A stretch of 64,000 bases of DNA from Acephala macrosclerotiorum (taxonomy: Eukaryota > Ascomycota > Leotiomycetes > Helotiales > Mollisiaceae): NCBI GenBank assembly GCA_014904845.1, contig MU119393.1, positions 1-64,000 of the forward strand, written 5' to 3'. Positions 12,601-23,973 of the stretch are shown here, one piece after another; position 1 is the stretch's first letter; each line of letters begins with the position of its first letter. The translations under genes were made by a program, and so were the position numbers. The notes below the pieces were generated by a model that saw nothing but the letters and a program-made list of their open reading frames with translations, was not told the origin of the DNA and searched no databases.

Positions 12601-13875
12601 TTATCGTAATGCTATCAGCCTCCACTCTGGGTTGGCAGCTCTCCATGCAGATTCCTGTACCACCCCAACAGCCATTCCCACCCGAGACGCAGCTCCCCCA
12701 TCCCACTCAATCATCATGACAAACAATCCAAACATTTTATTCCACTCATCGGGTCCATGACCAACCACTATAAAGTCAAAAGATGGCCCACGATCTTTAA
12801 GCCAATCCAGATCAAGATAAATCTTTGAAATGTAGTCACCATTCGTTGTAACTACAGTACGCAGGCTCTCGTCTGATGGGACAATTTTCAAACATGCAAG
12901 GCTCGTCTCGAAGCAGATGAGATGGTCTAGGGGGACTCTTGGTGCGAGTTGACTCAAAGTTTGCCATTTCGGAGCCTTGAAGCCATGGCGGATGGCGAAC
13001 TGCTGCTCCAGATCTACCGTACCGGCATTTGGTTGTTGGTTTGAGGTAACGAACAGATTTTTTGTGGCCAGCCGAGGATAGGCAGCGGGTAAGTCGTCAA
13101 TTTGGACAAGAGTTTTGTGATCTGATGCAACTCGCGTCCATAGAATGTTCGGCCAAAGAGTTGCCTCATCCGTAGAATATGCACGCCCAAGATCGTTACT
13201 ATAATATGCATCCCCATCCCAGCCTGCCCACGACCAACTTGGAAAGAGCTTCCTTCGGCGGTACGGCCGGAGGAACGGCAAGCTGTTGGGCGACCACAGA
13301 AGACTGTCGCCAAAGCAGCGTTCTGGTAGGCCCCAGAAAAGCCCGCCCAGCTCACGTTCCAGAAGTCCCGCGACGCCGGCGAATGCATTGAGTATATCGC
13401 ATTCGAACGTAAGCTCACGGCATGTGAAGCCTTGGACGTATGTGCAATACTGCTGGAATGCTGACTTCCCGTTGTGCTGCTTGCTCTCTTCGTGGAAATA
13501 ATATTCTTGTTCGAACTCGAAGCTGACGTTGAGATTACTATTTTCTAAGTGCGTGTCCTCACAGTAGGTAGCCGCGCAGCAGTGGAAGTGGACTTGGTCT
13601 TTGGCGAAGATGAGAAGCCGCTTTGAGAGCATCTTTTCTTGGTAGGTCCAACCCCGACTGTTCCAGGTACTGGACCCCACCGAGAACAAATACTCCCCCC
13701 GAGTAGAGACGATTCTTCTACCGCACACCACTGCTTCATAGTCTTGTATGTTCCTAGAATCCGACTCGACACCTGGTAGGCCTGCAAAGGAGTCATCTCC
13801 GGCCGCTGCGACGATAGTCAAGAAAGCCCCGGAATATATAAGGCCCATTTTTGCGATTTGAATTGCCTTGTCTTG
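12601..13875 (-). pseudogene. HET-domain protein, C-terminal part (gene split by hAT element)
   Basis: This is the 3' 425 codons of a heterokaryon-incompatibility (HET) protein. It resumes inside the HET domain just after the transposon: QIAKMGLIYSGAFLTIVAA, then GLPG, SRGWTYQEKMLSKRLLIF and, later, the conserved SWSWAGW. After the HET domain follow about 250 residues of family-typical C-terminal region, ending at TAA 12601-12603. Read together with 16878-17684, and with one copy of the 8-bp duplication, the frame is continuous (2082 bp, 693 residues). HET proteins trigger cell death on non-self recognition after hyphal fusion. As it stands this half has no normal start and is probably not translated; the ATG at 13885-13887 arises inside the transposon end. 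The coding sequence itself carries no stop codon, so the insertion may be recent or reversible. Confidence 0.85.
13868..13875. repeat. Target-site duplication of hAT element, left copy
   Basis: TTGTCTTG, identical to 16870-16877, directly abuts the terminal inverted repeat. Eight bases is the duplication length of the hAT superfamily. On the HET coding strand it reads CAAGACAA. Confidence 0.9.
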
Positions 13876-16869
13876 CAGAGAATCCAATCAGTCAGTCAGT
13901 CAGTCATCAGTTGAGGGTAAACTCTCAATTGAATGACTGATCACAAAGGGCTCAATTGATTGATTGAAACTGATCAATTGATCAGCTACTGATCAGTTCA
14001 AAGTGAAGATATAAATTTCATAGATTTAAGATTACAGTATTAGCAGCGGTTGCTATACGAATTGCTTTTTTTCTTTGCCAATTATTTAAATACTTTTGAT
14101 ACTATAATAGTTTTTTTGATAATTTAGAATTCTTTGGAGTTGTTATTTTAGAATAAGAAGAGAAGACACGTTTATATTTCGAGTTTATCGTCGGTATCGC
14201 TATAAAATCAAAGGCCATTCGAACCAACTCTGGTCAATAGAGTTTTATTTTTTTTAGTAGTTTATTATTTCAATTTTTTTAGTAGACTTTTCGATATATA
14301 TTGTTAATTGATCTTGGCGCGAGATAATTTTTGATCGAATTGCGCGCGAAATTATTGAAGTTCTATTTTCGAGAATATTTTTAATAAAGAAAAATTGATA
14401 CTTTAATTCTAGCGAATGTAAATTACGCGTAGAATTAGTATTTTTTTTATATCGTTTATTTCAAAGTTTTTTAAAGGATTTTCTCGCAGTTGTAAAAACA
14501 ATTTTGTTTATTTAATTAGTTTAATTTTTTTCGAAATATATTTATTTTTATCGCGAGTATAAAACTATTGTAATTATTTAAACTATTGATTGATCGATCT
14601 TATTGTAATAATTAATTGTTTTATTTTAAATTAAAGTGATTAATTTTTAAATATTTCGATATTAATTAAACTTATTAACTTTGATTTCTTTTTATAGATT
14701 TTCGAAGTATTCGAGAATATGTTCGAATATAAATAATTGTTTTTATAATGTACCGTGAGAAATTTCGTATACGCTATTGTTTATATTAGTGTTTTTTTCG
14801 AGGTTTTTAATAATAAGAAAAAAAGATTGAAAATGTTCGTAGATTTTTTTGAAAGTTTTTTATTCGATAGAATTAAAGTAATTTTTCTTATAAATTTTTT
14901 TGTTGTTGAAATTTGTAAATATTTTTAATTACGCGCAATAAACGTTGAGAGAATTTTTTAATTTAAAAGTGTATCGAATTATAGTGTATAATAAATTTTA
15001 GTGAATATTATTGTTTAAAACAAGTTTTTAGATTTTTTTTATTACTATACTAATATTGTAAATACTTTGTAAAATAATGAAAAAATTTGTACGTTTTTTA
15101 AATGTTATAATATGTACTATTAAATTATAAAGTTTATTTAGTTTTTTTCGTTATCGCTAGAATTGTCGTCGCGTTAATTTATTTACTTTTTTGAAATCTT
15201 TTTTTTAATTTTTCGTATTTTGATCGAATAAGTAGACTTTTGTAATAAGATTGAGAATATAGTTTATATAATAAAGTCTTTTTTTTTCGATTTTAAAATT
15301 AAAAATTTTTATAAACTCGTTAAATGTAGTATCGTTATTGATAGTATTGTTTAAAACGAAGTAATTTAAATTGTTTTGTGTAATATCAAATCGAGTAAAA
15401 AAAGAAAAAATAACGTTAATTTACTCTATAGTAAATATTATATTAATAGATTGTTAGAATATTATCAATATATTGTGTGATTTACTAATTCTAGTTTTTT
15501 TATAGTCTAGTAATTTTAATAAATTTATAAAACGTATTATAGTTTTGTAGTTTATATTGATAAAATGTACTATAATTTTAATAATATTAATTTTCTCGTG
15601 TTTTGAGTTTCAATTATCAAAAGATATTATAATACGAGATTTGGTATAGTGTATTTCTTTTATGATTTCGAGTTTATAGTAATCGAATAATTTATAAATT
15701 CAATTGACAATAATTGAAAAAGAAGTGAAAATAATGATTATATATTTGTTATTGGCAATTTTGAAATAATTGTATAATCGTTTTAATATTATTTTTCTAT
15801 GTTTAATTTTATTACAAATAATTTATTCGAGAAATGCGTTTTTAAATTTTTAGTATTGAAACGAAATAATATACTTTTTAAAATCTTTAGATTTATTAAA
15901 TATTTGAATAGTAATAAATTTATTACTAATTATTTTTTAAATATTTTTTTGTTTTTTTAAATAATGTATTGCGATTATATGTTTAATAGTATTACTAAAA
16001 GTATTCGAGTTAAAATAATAATCGCTATTTTTCTTAGTAAATTCGAGATTATAATAATTTACGTGTTTAAAATTAGTATTATGAAAACAATAATTATAAA
16101 CGGAATAGTATATACAGTTTACAATACTATATTGTCGATTTTTTATTGCTTTTTTTATGAGTAAAAGTATATTTTAGTTTTTAAATTTAGTGCGTTCGAA
16201 GTCAATCGAAAGCAATATATATTATATAATGTTTTTTTAGACTCGGAATATAAATAGGTCTATTATTAAATAAAAACTTTTTAAAGACGAAAGACGAGTA
16301 GTCGACAAGTTTATCGAGATTAAAAAAAGATTTGAATTGTAGTTATCGTTATATATTGATAGAAATCGTTGGTATTTATTTCGACGGGCAAAAATTGGTA
16401 GTATAAACTTTAGTTGCTTTAAAAGTGTAAAGATATTAATAGAAGAGAACGTAGAAAGATTAGTAAAGCTTTCTATGATAATATGCTTTAATTCTAAGGG
16501 TGTTGATTTTTTGAATAATATGATTTAAGTAATGGCTGATGATAATAAGGTGCAATAGTTGATCTATAAAAAGTCGTACAATTGTAAAGTTTTATTACGA
16601 GTTACGAGATTATAAATTTAAGTCAATTAAAAGCGTTTTTTTATGTTTTTCCGATTCGAATGCCTCGTTAAAACACTAAAATCTCTTCTCTAAAAACACT
16701 AATTATGACTCTAAAATCGTAAAATAAAATTATTTGAATTGATTAATCACTGATCAGTTGGTCTAATAGTTAATTGAATGATTGATATAAATTAAAATTG
16801 TCAATTGAATGATTGACACTGATCACTGATCAGTCAATTGATCAGTCGACTGACTGATTGGACTCTCTG
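13876..16869. mobile_element. hAT-superfamily DNA transposon, RIP-mutated, inserted in a HET gene
   Basis: The 2,994-bp element is bounded by inverted ends sharing CAGAGARTCCAATCAGTCAG plus TC (one mismatch) and flanked by an 8-bp duplication; CAGAG-type ends plus 8 bp define hAT elements. Inside both ends are many subterminal copies of CTGATCA, CAATTGA and TCAGTCAG words (13885-14000 and 16745-16860), the sort of repeats bound by hAT transposases. The 2.7-kb core is heavily AT-rich with no long open frame. The only frame above 60 codons (15964-16164) is low-complexity. A transposase of about 800 residues would fit the length but is mutated beyond recognition, so coding orientation is unknown. 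The ends could still be usable if an active relative supplied transposase. Confidence 0.9.
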
Positions 16870-16877
16870 TTGTCTTG
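16870..16877. repeat. Target-site duplication of hAT element, right copy
   Basis: TTGTCTTG, identical to 13868-13875. Host HET coding sequence continues from 16878 on the minus strand. Confidence 0.9.
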
Positions 16878-17684
16878 CTTGTCGTCCTGAACGATCGTGA
16901 GGGCATCAACCCAAAGGAAGCGTTCTCCTAGATTTCTGGTGGCAGTCATGGCATCTTTTATGGTTTTTGGAAGCTGGTGGTTCTCATATAAGCTCCCATC
17001 CGTGCCGAAAGCTTGTAGTGTACCACGACCCAGGGTCAATTGTCTCTTGATACCCCAAACATAGCTTAGAGCCACGTATCTAGAATTCGAAGCTGCCATC
17101 ACTACACAATGACGCTTAACGTCTATCAGACGCAAAGGAAAGTCTAGATCATAGCGAACAGGTCGGCATGCATCGTGATGATGATTGCCGCAGAGTTCGA
17201 TCCAGTCTCGGAACAGACTAAAATCGCATTGACTTGGAACAGGACGATTATGCCCAAGCCTTCCAAAAATGTCTTGATTGAATCCATCAAATGCAAGTTG
17301 TAACCCATGTTGCGACTCTCTCTCAACTACCCAATAATTTTCATCCGGGCGTCGAAATTCCAGGGACGCCTGTAACCTTTCGATTCTAATCTTATGTTGG
17401 GAAATTGATTGGAGGCCCAGAAAGCCATACTGTGATACTTTGACGCGCCATTGAGTCCCGATCTTCTCTCTACGGAGTGGCTCATGTAAAGCGACGACCT
17501 TAGCAAGTAGGCGGCAAAAGCTACAGATACTGGAAAGCCTGGGGCCAACGCCGGGCCAACCCTCTATGTACCAATATAGCGGTGATACTGAGGTGTTATC
17601 TTCCCTGAGCGATCCTGGAATGTTCTGCTCTCTACACTGCTCGCATAGCTCGGTGTCTTCGTTCTGATGCTGTTGATTAGACAT
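16878..17684 (-). pseudogene. HET-domain protein, N-terminal part (gene split by hAT element)
   Basis: This is the 5' 269 codons of the HET gene, starting at ATG 17682-17684. The N-terminus has two Cys pairs (LCEQC and ICSFC) common in such proteins. Next comes the HET domain start: RYVALSYVWG near residue 205, then LPKTIKDAMTATRNLGERF and LWVDALTIVQDD near 255-265. The open frame runs on into the transposon and stops at 16842-16844 after a few foreign codons, so a truncated product of about 280 residues could be made. The usual HET core continues in 12601-13875. Base composition is normal, unlike the AT-rich insert. No introns are needed. The upstream 215 bp to the Tc1/mariner remnant would hold the promoter. 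Confidence 0.85.
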
Positions 17685-17899
17685 CGATTTGGTGTAGTGC
17701 GGAAAGTCTTGGGTTACGAGATCAGGTGACGTTCTCTGTCATTCATAAGGGCGCAAGAATGGAATCGTCAAGGTCGAAGTAGAACGAAAGGAAGCTCAAA
17801 ATGTGCTTGATCCAAGTCTTTCGAGTAGAGTAAGCTGGACTGTGCTTACGAGCCTAATCATAAGTCTGTGTTTTTAGCGAACGCACCACATTAATTTCA

Positions 17900-18934
17900 A
17901 TGCCTCCCACCACCCCACCACTCGAAATTAACCACCTTCCAGGGGAGGAAATTGAAACAAAATACAAGGAAGCGATACGCCAGCTCTATGGCTTTGCTAA
18001 AGTACCCGTTGAGCTTCTTATGACGCGATACGAGCTTGGCAGATCAACAATTGAGAAAATTTTACGATATAATGTGCCCGAGCGCACGCGAATCACTCGA
18101 ACTAGTAGACCCTTTCTCCTTACCGATACGCAAGTCGATCAGGTTATAGAATACGCGTCCGAATCATGGGATCATAGAGAGTTCTAGACTATAGCAAGTT
18201 ATACGATGAGCTTGGGCTTGAATGCTCTGTTTTGACGCTTGAGAGACGGCTTAAACAACGAGGATATTTCCGGTGCGTAGTTTGCTAGAAGCCCTACCTC
18301 ACAGCGGCCCAGGTTACCGCACGATTATTCTAGGCAATTGCACATACATTTTGGCAGAAGGAGTGGCTAAAGGTCTTTTGGTCTGATGAGGTTACGTTCT
18401 TAGTTGGGGGTAGGACGGTTAAGGAGAGAGTGACGAGGAATAGGAGCGAACGAATACACCTAACATGTATTCAACATCAGTTTCACCGTGGCCATACGAC
18501 GCCGGTAAATGCGTGGGGAGCAATTGGATATGGCTATAAGAGTCCCTTGATATTTATCCATGGATCTGGCAAGAAAGGAGCCTTTACGCAAAAGGATTAC
18601 CTTGCCCAAGTCCTCTCGCGCATTCAACCAATTCTTGAAACTTTTGCGGCCGTCACTCACCTACTTTCTCCCTCCGCCGAGCCCTTATTTATAGAAGACG
18701 GTAACTCAGCTCACGGCTACAAGTTTACTCGTAATTGCTGCGCCCGTTACCGCACGGAGCACGGTATTATATTAATGCCCCATCCATTTACAAGCTTTAA
18801 TATAAACCCAATTGAGAAGTGTTAAAGGGGAATCAAGCAGGAATTGTACAGACGGAACTACCAACTTATTACAAAGGCTGAGATGGAAACGATGATCTTA
18901 GAAAAATAGGACCGCATACCTAGAGATAGTCACT
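17900..18934 (+). pseudogene. Tc1/mariner-type transposase, stop-ridden and 3'-truncated
   Basis: The first block (17900-18187) has an N-terminal helix-turn-helix-like region (ELLMTRYELGRSTIEKILRY). After a frame change near 18180, other frames give the DDE core: FWSDEVTFLVGG with the first Asp, LFIEDGNSAHGY with the second, and NINPIEK where the third acidic residue region would be; then RGIKQELYRRNYQ and DRIPRD. Several in-frame stops (near 18284, 18334, 18823 and 18909) look like CAG or TGG changed to TAG/TAA, the RIP type. The usual C-terminal tail and any terminal inverted repeat are missing after about 18930, and I found no matching 5' repeat. It lies just upstream of the HET gene, in the opposite direction. 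It is clearly dead. Confidence 0.85.
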
Positions 18935-20139
18935 TGACTCTCAGGTTTTTTCTTTCTTGATTGTATTAACACTTTCTACCTTGGCTGCTGGCATACCTGT
19001 CAATTTTCCGACTACTGCCATCTTGTCCCAGACTCATTTTTCTCCACCCTTAAAATCACATTCCAGCTAAGATGTAGCACCACACCACCCTCTCAGAATC
19101 AACTAAACGAGTTAAAAAGACGAAAATCCTAGGCTAAAGCTAGCATGGAAAGAAGATTGAGACCCAAGTTCAGTTCTGCTCATATAAAGTATCACATATG
19201 TATCGTGGATGGGTTTGACTTGGCTCTATAGAGGGAGAGGGGTGATTTATACCCCCCAGGTCAAATTGCAACCTGTGTCGACGAGGATTGACTCAACTTA
19301 GGAAACAAGCAGAAACCGGCTCACTGTCTCAGAGCTAAAGGAGTAAGAAGTAAAACCAGAGATCGAAGGAGCGAAGCGCTCGCCCCTCCCAATCGATAGC
19401 TGCTCTCCTATAAAAACATCCTAAGCCGCTCCCAAACAACCACCCAACTCCGAATTCACTACGGTTCATACCATCCCATCCGCTCTTTCGGCGAGCCAGG
19501 AAAGAAGCAACGGATCTGACTTACACTCTCAAATTGCATTCAAGAACCGCTGAATCGACTCAGGGACAAGATGCTGTGCTAATGGATTCGTACAAACTTG
19601 AGATGGGATTAATTGTTGTCACCTTCCCCAGCACTGTCATCTCACAACCCCTCACCCACCTGCTCTAACCGATAGACATCCGCATCGAGCATCCCACAAT
19701 TCCAATGCACGAAGCAAATGCGAAGGGAAACCCCTAAATACTCACTTCGGATTGAAAGAGAAGTGTATGATGACATAATGTCGATGAAGTAATGGTGGAG
19801 ACGCTGTTAATTCGCTGGAATGAGAAGGAAGGAAGAAAGTAAAGTGAGGAAAAGTGTTAAAGTTTGAAGCACTAGCTTGGGCGGAAAGTTAGGTAACAAC
19901 GAGGGTGATATGAAGGAGGAAGAAACGTCCACACTCTGTGGGATCGTGAAATATATGCCTGCATTTATCGTCATCATCACCATACTATCGATGTATCCTA
20001 TTCTTCTTCAATTTAAGATACCCAAAAGTTCAAAACAACACCACCAGCTCCAGTTTCCCTTTAAGCTTTATCAATAGCCATGATCAATAGTCCACCCCGT
20101 TGAGACACTCTCACAATCATCGTTCCCCCCCTGACTGGT
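18935..20139. other. Mostly non-coding interval, with one possible tiny spliced gene
   Basis: Ordinary composition, no long open frame and no RNA gene I can support. Candidate short gene at 19529-19776 is listed separately. A perfect short palindrome GAGCGAAGCGCTC lies near 19369. Confidence 0.4.
19529..19776 (-). CDS. Possible 32-residue spliced microprotein
   Basis: Two small exons on the minus strand, 19746-19776 and 19529-19596, joined across a GTGAGT...CTCAAG intron of 149 bp, give 33 in-frame codons with stop. The second exon reads NPLAQHLVPESIQRFLNAI, which looks more protein-like than chance, and the donor is a good consensus. I do not recognise a family. An upstream TTCCAG acceptor-like site suggests an additional 5' UTR intron. 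With so short a product, chance cannot be excluded. Confidence 0.22.
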
Positions 20140-21836
20140 TCACGTATACACAACCCTTTCCCCACCCCCTCTCCTCCTCTCACTCCTCCTCGACCTCTGT
20201 CTCCTCTGACTCTCCCTCTCATACCCATCACCACTACTAAACTCCTCAGCAGCCAAACCCCTCTCATTTCCCTCCTTCCTCATCAACAACGGACTCCCAC
20301 TCCCCTTACGCTTGAACACCGCAAACAGGATGTAAATCAGCCCAACAACGCCAGCAATAACACCATAAGCAATCTCTCCATTCTTAGAGTTGTTTGCTAG
20401 CTTAAGACCAAGACCACCATTGACGACAGCGAGGAGCATCAAGACACGTCCGTACCAGATGTGAAGATGCGAGACCCCAGCACGAGCGAAATTACGCTTG
20501 TATTGGATGTGGTGGATTATGCCGAAGAGAGGTTGGATGACGAAAAGAGCGACGATGACGACTCCGAAGATGGTGTGGGTGGTGTTGAACAACTATTCCT
20601 GCATTAGCATTTCGTCCGAACAAGAACATTAAACAAGAGGAAAGCGGTCAGTGGTAGGTCAGAAAGGGAGATCTCGCAGGGCAAAGATACAATCCCCTAC
20701 CTCATTCCTTGACCCACTCCCACTCGCAGCAGGAGCGTTTCCACCAAAGGGTGAATCCCCACCACCAAACGGTTCGTATCTCCTGCGAAAGAAAGAATCA
20801 CCTACATAGCTCCTCATTTGTGCTAACTTTACTCCTAGCCCAAGACCACAGATCATAGCAATCAAGCTGAAGACTTGCCAAGCACCGTGCATCCATGCAC
20901 TGGTTCCCATTCGCATGAATATGGCTCCGAGAGGGAAAAGAAGGACCACGACAACGCCCATGATGATGCCGTGCGCTTTGTCGTAGTCGGAGATGACGGC
21001 GAAGGATGTTCCTACCACCGTCACTCCCGAAGAGCTGCTGCTATCTCCGCTGTTATTGCTGTTTGAGGAAGAGTCGCTGCTGCTGGACGTTGATGTTGCG
21101 GCAGAACCTGTCGCTGTTCCTGAAGATGAGGAGCCACCGGAGCTTGTAGAGGTGGAAGAAACAAAAGGATTTGAATCGGAGGAAATTGAAGCTTGGGAGA
21201 GGTCGAAATCGAATTGCCTGTAGTTGCTCCCGCTGTGCTGCGCGATGGTGTAGGAGAGGGATTTGCTGTTGATCGCGGACCCGGTATTCCATGCTGCAAT
21301 CCAAGGAGAGGAAGATGATGAGGATGAGGAGTCGAGCTTGCATGTTGTGCCTGTTCTGCATTAGCCTTGGATTCAAGTGAGGGTGGAAATTGAGGGGTCC
21401 TACACTTCACATTCGCGATCATCTGCCCATTCACGACTCCGCTTCCCGCTAATAGCGTAACGCCAGATTGTATGGTGCTATCCGCAGTAGGCTCAGCATG
21501 TCCAGCTCCGCCATCTCGTGCGCTGATTGTGACATTCCCAGTTCCGTCAGTGTACATCACGAATATTGTGCTGCCAGCCATTGCGCTTCCAATCCCTAAC
21601 CCGACCCATTGGTAACTCGTGCTTGCGCTGAGCTGGAAATATAGTGATCCGGTGGAGGAAGAGGATATCGAAGAGCCGGAGGGAATTCCGACACTGTAGG
21701 ATGGGCCTGGCGTATATGTGACGACTGCAGAGACGGTGCTTGCTGAGAATTGTTAGCAGGCTTCTCTTCGCGTTGGCAGATACGCACCTAGACTCGCAAC
21801 CAGTGCGCCAGCGCTTTGTATCCGTGTTATCCTCAT
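20140..21836 (-). CDS. DOMON - cytochrome b561 transmembrane protein
   Basis: Model: exons 21788-21836, 21404-21742, 20701-21350 and 20140-20592 (1491 bp, 496 residues) with introns of 45, 53 and 108 bp, all GT-AG, all keeping frame. The N-terminus (MRITRIQSAGALVASLASTV) is a signal peptide. Residues about 25-180 form a DOMON domain of the cellobiose-dehydrogenase cytochrome type (GSLYFQLSAS, YQWVGLGIGSAMAGS, IFVMYTDG, PWIAAWNTGSAINS). A Ser/Thr/Asn/Gly-rich linker (about 180-237) follows. From about 238 comes a cytochrome b561 membrane domain with KAHGIIMG, WMHGAWQVFSL, FNTTHTIFGVV and SHLHIWYGRVLML supplying the paired heme histidines over five to six helices. The tail is Arg/Ser-rich and cytosolic. 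Such proteins are thought to carry electrons across the membrane to extracellular acceptors such as ferric iron or secreted oxidoreductases. No broken residues are seen. Confidence 0.88.
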
Positions 21837-22064
21837 GATGACCCGCGAGTTATTGAATGCGAGAAAAACAAAATTCACCCTTCACTTGACGTTTTAGATG
21901 TCGTGCAAGGTCGGAAGGCTTGATATTGGAAGTCGCACTCGAGATGTGTTCAAACAGATTCCAACCCGAGTCTGGGTGAGGGATGTCAGTCTTAGATATC
22001 AGCCACGGTACACAGACCCGGCTTTATTCTCCTCAACTCTCCCCAACTTCGAATAGAGCTGATC

Positions 22065-22604
22065 TCACCTCAGTGTGTGCATCTGTGCTGTCAGCTCCGT
22101 TCCAGGCACAGGGGTCGTGCATACCGCAACAGTGACAGCACGGCACTGTATCGACTTATTGACCGCGAAGGCATAGTCGCTCTTCCCACGAATCCGCAGA
22201 GGGCTAGGGCCCCGCTGTCCAACCAAACTCAAATCCAACCGCACTCCAGCGCTTTTCGGGTGCAGGAGCACGCGTAATTGTGGCCGTCCCAGCCTCCACG
22301 GTATGTGTGTACGGCATAATCGAGGGATGATGATTGGACCCTCGTACCACAACACCATGTCTGATCGCATTCTTTGAAACAGATTACCATTTGGATCTGG
22401 GCTTCGGTAGGGCTTGCGAGTCGGAGGAATGTGGGATTCGGTGGCCGAGGCCGAAAAGAAGAGTATCTGTTGGAACGAGGTCGAGATAAGAGATGCAGCC
22501 AAGAGAGCGTTACGCGTATGTTTTTGGTTGTCTTGTGATCGGCAGTTGCGATCAGTACCGTGTGTTTTGCAGAGTCTCCGTCCTTGTAACGAGTATCGAG
22601 TCAA
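22065..22604 (-). CDS. Hypothetical protein, uncertain
   Basis: An open frame of 179 codons on the minus strand. It starts with a polar stretch, then a possible hydrophobic signal-like segment (LLAASLISTSFQQILFFSAS). The C-terminal part (RLDLSLVGQRGPSPLRIRG, KSDYAFAVNKSIQCR, AVTVAVCTTPVPGTE) has protein-like composition with two cysteines. No known family is evident. The N-terminal start is unsure; an intron could place the true start elsewhere, since the signal-like segment is not at the very N-terminus. It is transcribed toward the DOMON-b561 gene, 229 bp from that gene's start. Confidence 0.28.
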   Translation of the reverse strand: MTRYSLQGRRLCKTHGTDRNCRSQDNQKHTRNALLAASLISTSFQQILFFSASATESHIPPTRKPYRSPDPNGNLFQRMRSDMVLWYEGPIIIPRLCRTHIPWRLGRPQLRVLLHPKSAGVRLDLSLVGQRGPSPLRIRGKSDYAFAVNKSIQCRAVTVAVCTTPVPGTELTAQMHTLR

Positions 22605-22903
22605 GTCCGAACTTCAGGTCTTCACAAGATCCGCGATCACAAGTCGCAAGGCGTGAGATGATGCTGGATGCAATTTCCTTCATGCTGGTGAGCGGTTGGA
22701 AGCGAGGTTGAATTGCAATTTTCATCCTCCACAGCCTAAAAATAAGCTTTATTTGGGGGCCCATGATCGCCAAACGTGCTGGAGATTTCACCCCTGTTAC
22801 TCCAGGCTAGATCGGCGTTAAGCACATGCATTACAGTACCAGCAACTTTTTCTCAACCTCAAACTTCCTTATTATCTTCTCATCTCACCAACTCGCATGC
22901 CAT

Positions 22904-23295
22904 TCACCACCCTTGGGATGGCATCGGAAGTACGAGGTAAGAAACTTCGGGACTCCGTAACCATTCCCCAGCCTCATCCAGTTCCTTTCGGACATGCATA
23001 CCCTGGCTAACATCCTCGCCAAACGCGGTAGGCACTGAACTGACATAAGCGGATACTGTATCATTAACCTTTTTCTGCAAGTCCACGTTGGAGTGAGGCT
23101 GTGTACTTTGTACTCCACCAGCTCGCATTTCTGCAGCAATGGGAACCTACTAAACGCGTAGATTGGGTTGTGAGTAGTGCGAGCTCGGATCTGAGAGAGT
23201 CCTGGGTGAGCTGAATGGTGGAACGCGGGGAAATGGGATGGTGGGAGAATGCTGCTGCCAAGCTTAAAGATCCCCGTGTCTGCAATCATTTTCAT
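22904..23295 (-). CDS. Hypothetical protein, exon structure unresolved
   Basis: The best coding signal is the frame 22904-23146 on the minus strand (PIAAEMRAGGVQS, then LQKKVNDTVSAYVSSVP, FGEDVSQGMHVRKELDEAG, ending MPSQGW). It is polar, helix-prone and free of low complexity. Upstream of 23146 this frame is closed by TAG TAG, which could be a splice acceptor. A start exon in another frame from 23287 or 23295 (MKMIADTGIFKLG) is plausible, but I could not fix the donor. No family was recognised. Confidence 0.35.
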
Positions 23296-23299
23296 GATG

Positions 23300-23973
23300 A
23301 TAAGAGATCAACGTCTTGAATGACGTACGCTTGTTCTTGATGTTGAAATTGTGGTATGATATTTGTCTTGGTTGGCGAGTCAGCTCGGCGAGTTGAAGTG
23401 ACGGGCATTGCAAAGCACCGTGCGCCGCCAACCGGACGTACAAGATGGAAACAAGTTTCTAGCCATTGTCCGTTCTTATGTTCTATATCTCATGTCTTCT
23501 GTAAATTTACCCGAATCGCGACGGAGAATCCAATGGGCCCGATCCGCCAACGTTCATGGCCTGGCCTCTGGCAGATCCCCTTGGGGACTTCCCCCTCAGT
23601 CCAAATGCACGATCACCTGCAATCCTTTCTGCATTTGCTGCTGTGGTAATCTAATTCATATTTAGTACTAGCAACCCAAGTTCTTGATCTTTCGAGAGTC
23701 TCCTGTAGAGCAGCAAGTGCCAGCCTCCTCTCGCCTCCCATCTCCTCCCATTTTTGCTTCGCCTCGCGTATCTCTTCTACTAGCTTCAGTGTAACACGAC
23801 TCGATGCTTAGTAAACACTACTGATGCTCCCCCTTAACCCTAATGGACTTGCGCGGAGAAATGTTAACACGAGACCTGCAGTCTCCAAGCAACCTGACGT
23901 TCATTTCTCCGTGTTCCTGAAGTTGGGACTCGGGCCTTGAAGTCGTCTACCGCGATATGGAATATACTAAAGT
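23300..23973. other. Intergenic with a small inverted repeat
   Basis: No credible gene. The 97-codon open frame at 23356-23649 overlaps others and shows no motif. A 10-bp inverted repeat, CGGAGAAATG (23854-23863) against CATTTCTCCG (23902-23911), may be a tiny degraded MITE or hairpin. Confidence 0.4.

Noticed and set aside
13179..13501. Plus-strand frames over the HET C-terminal half
   Set aside because: Shadows of the minus-strand HET coding sequence.
21021..21581. Single 186-codon frame taken as its own gene
   Set aside because: Its second half is the wrong frame; splicing at 21403/21351 gives the continuous DOMON-b561 protein.
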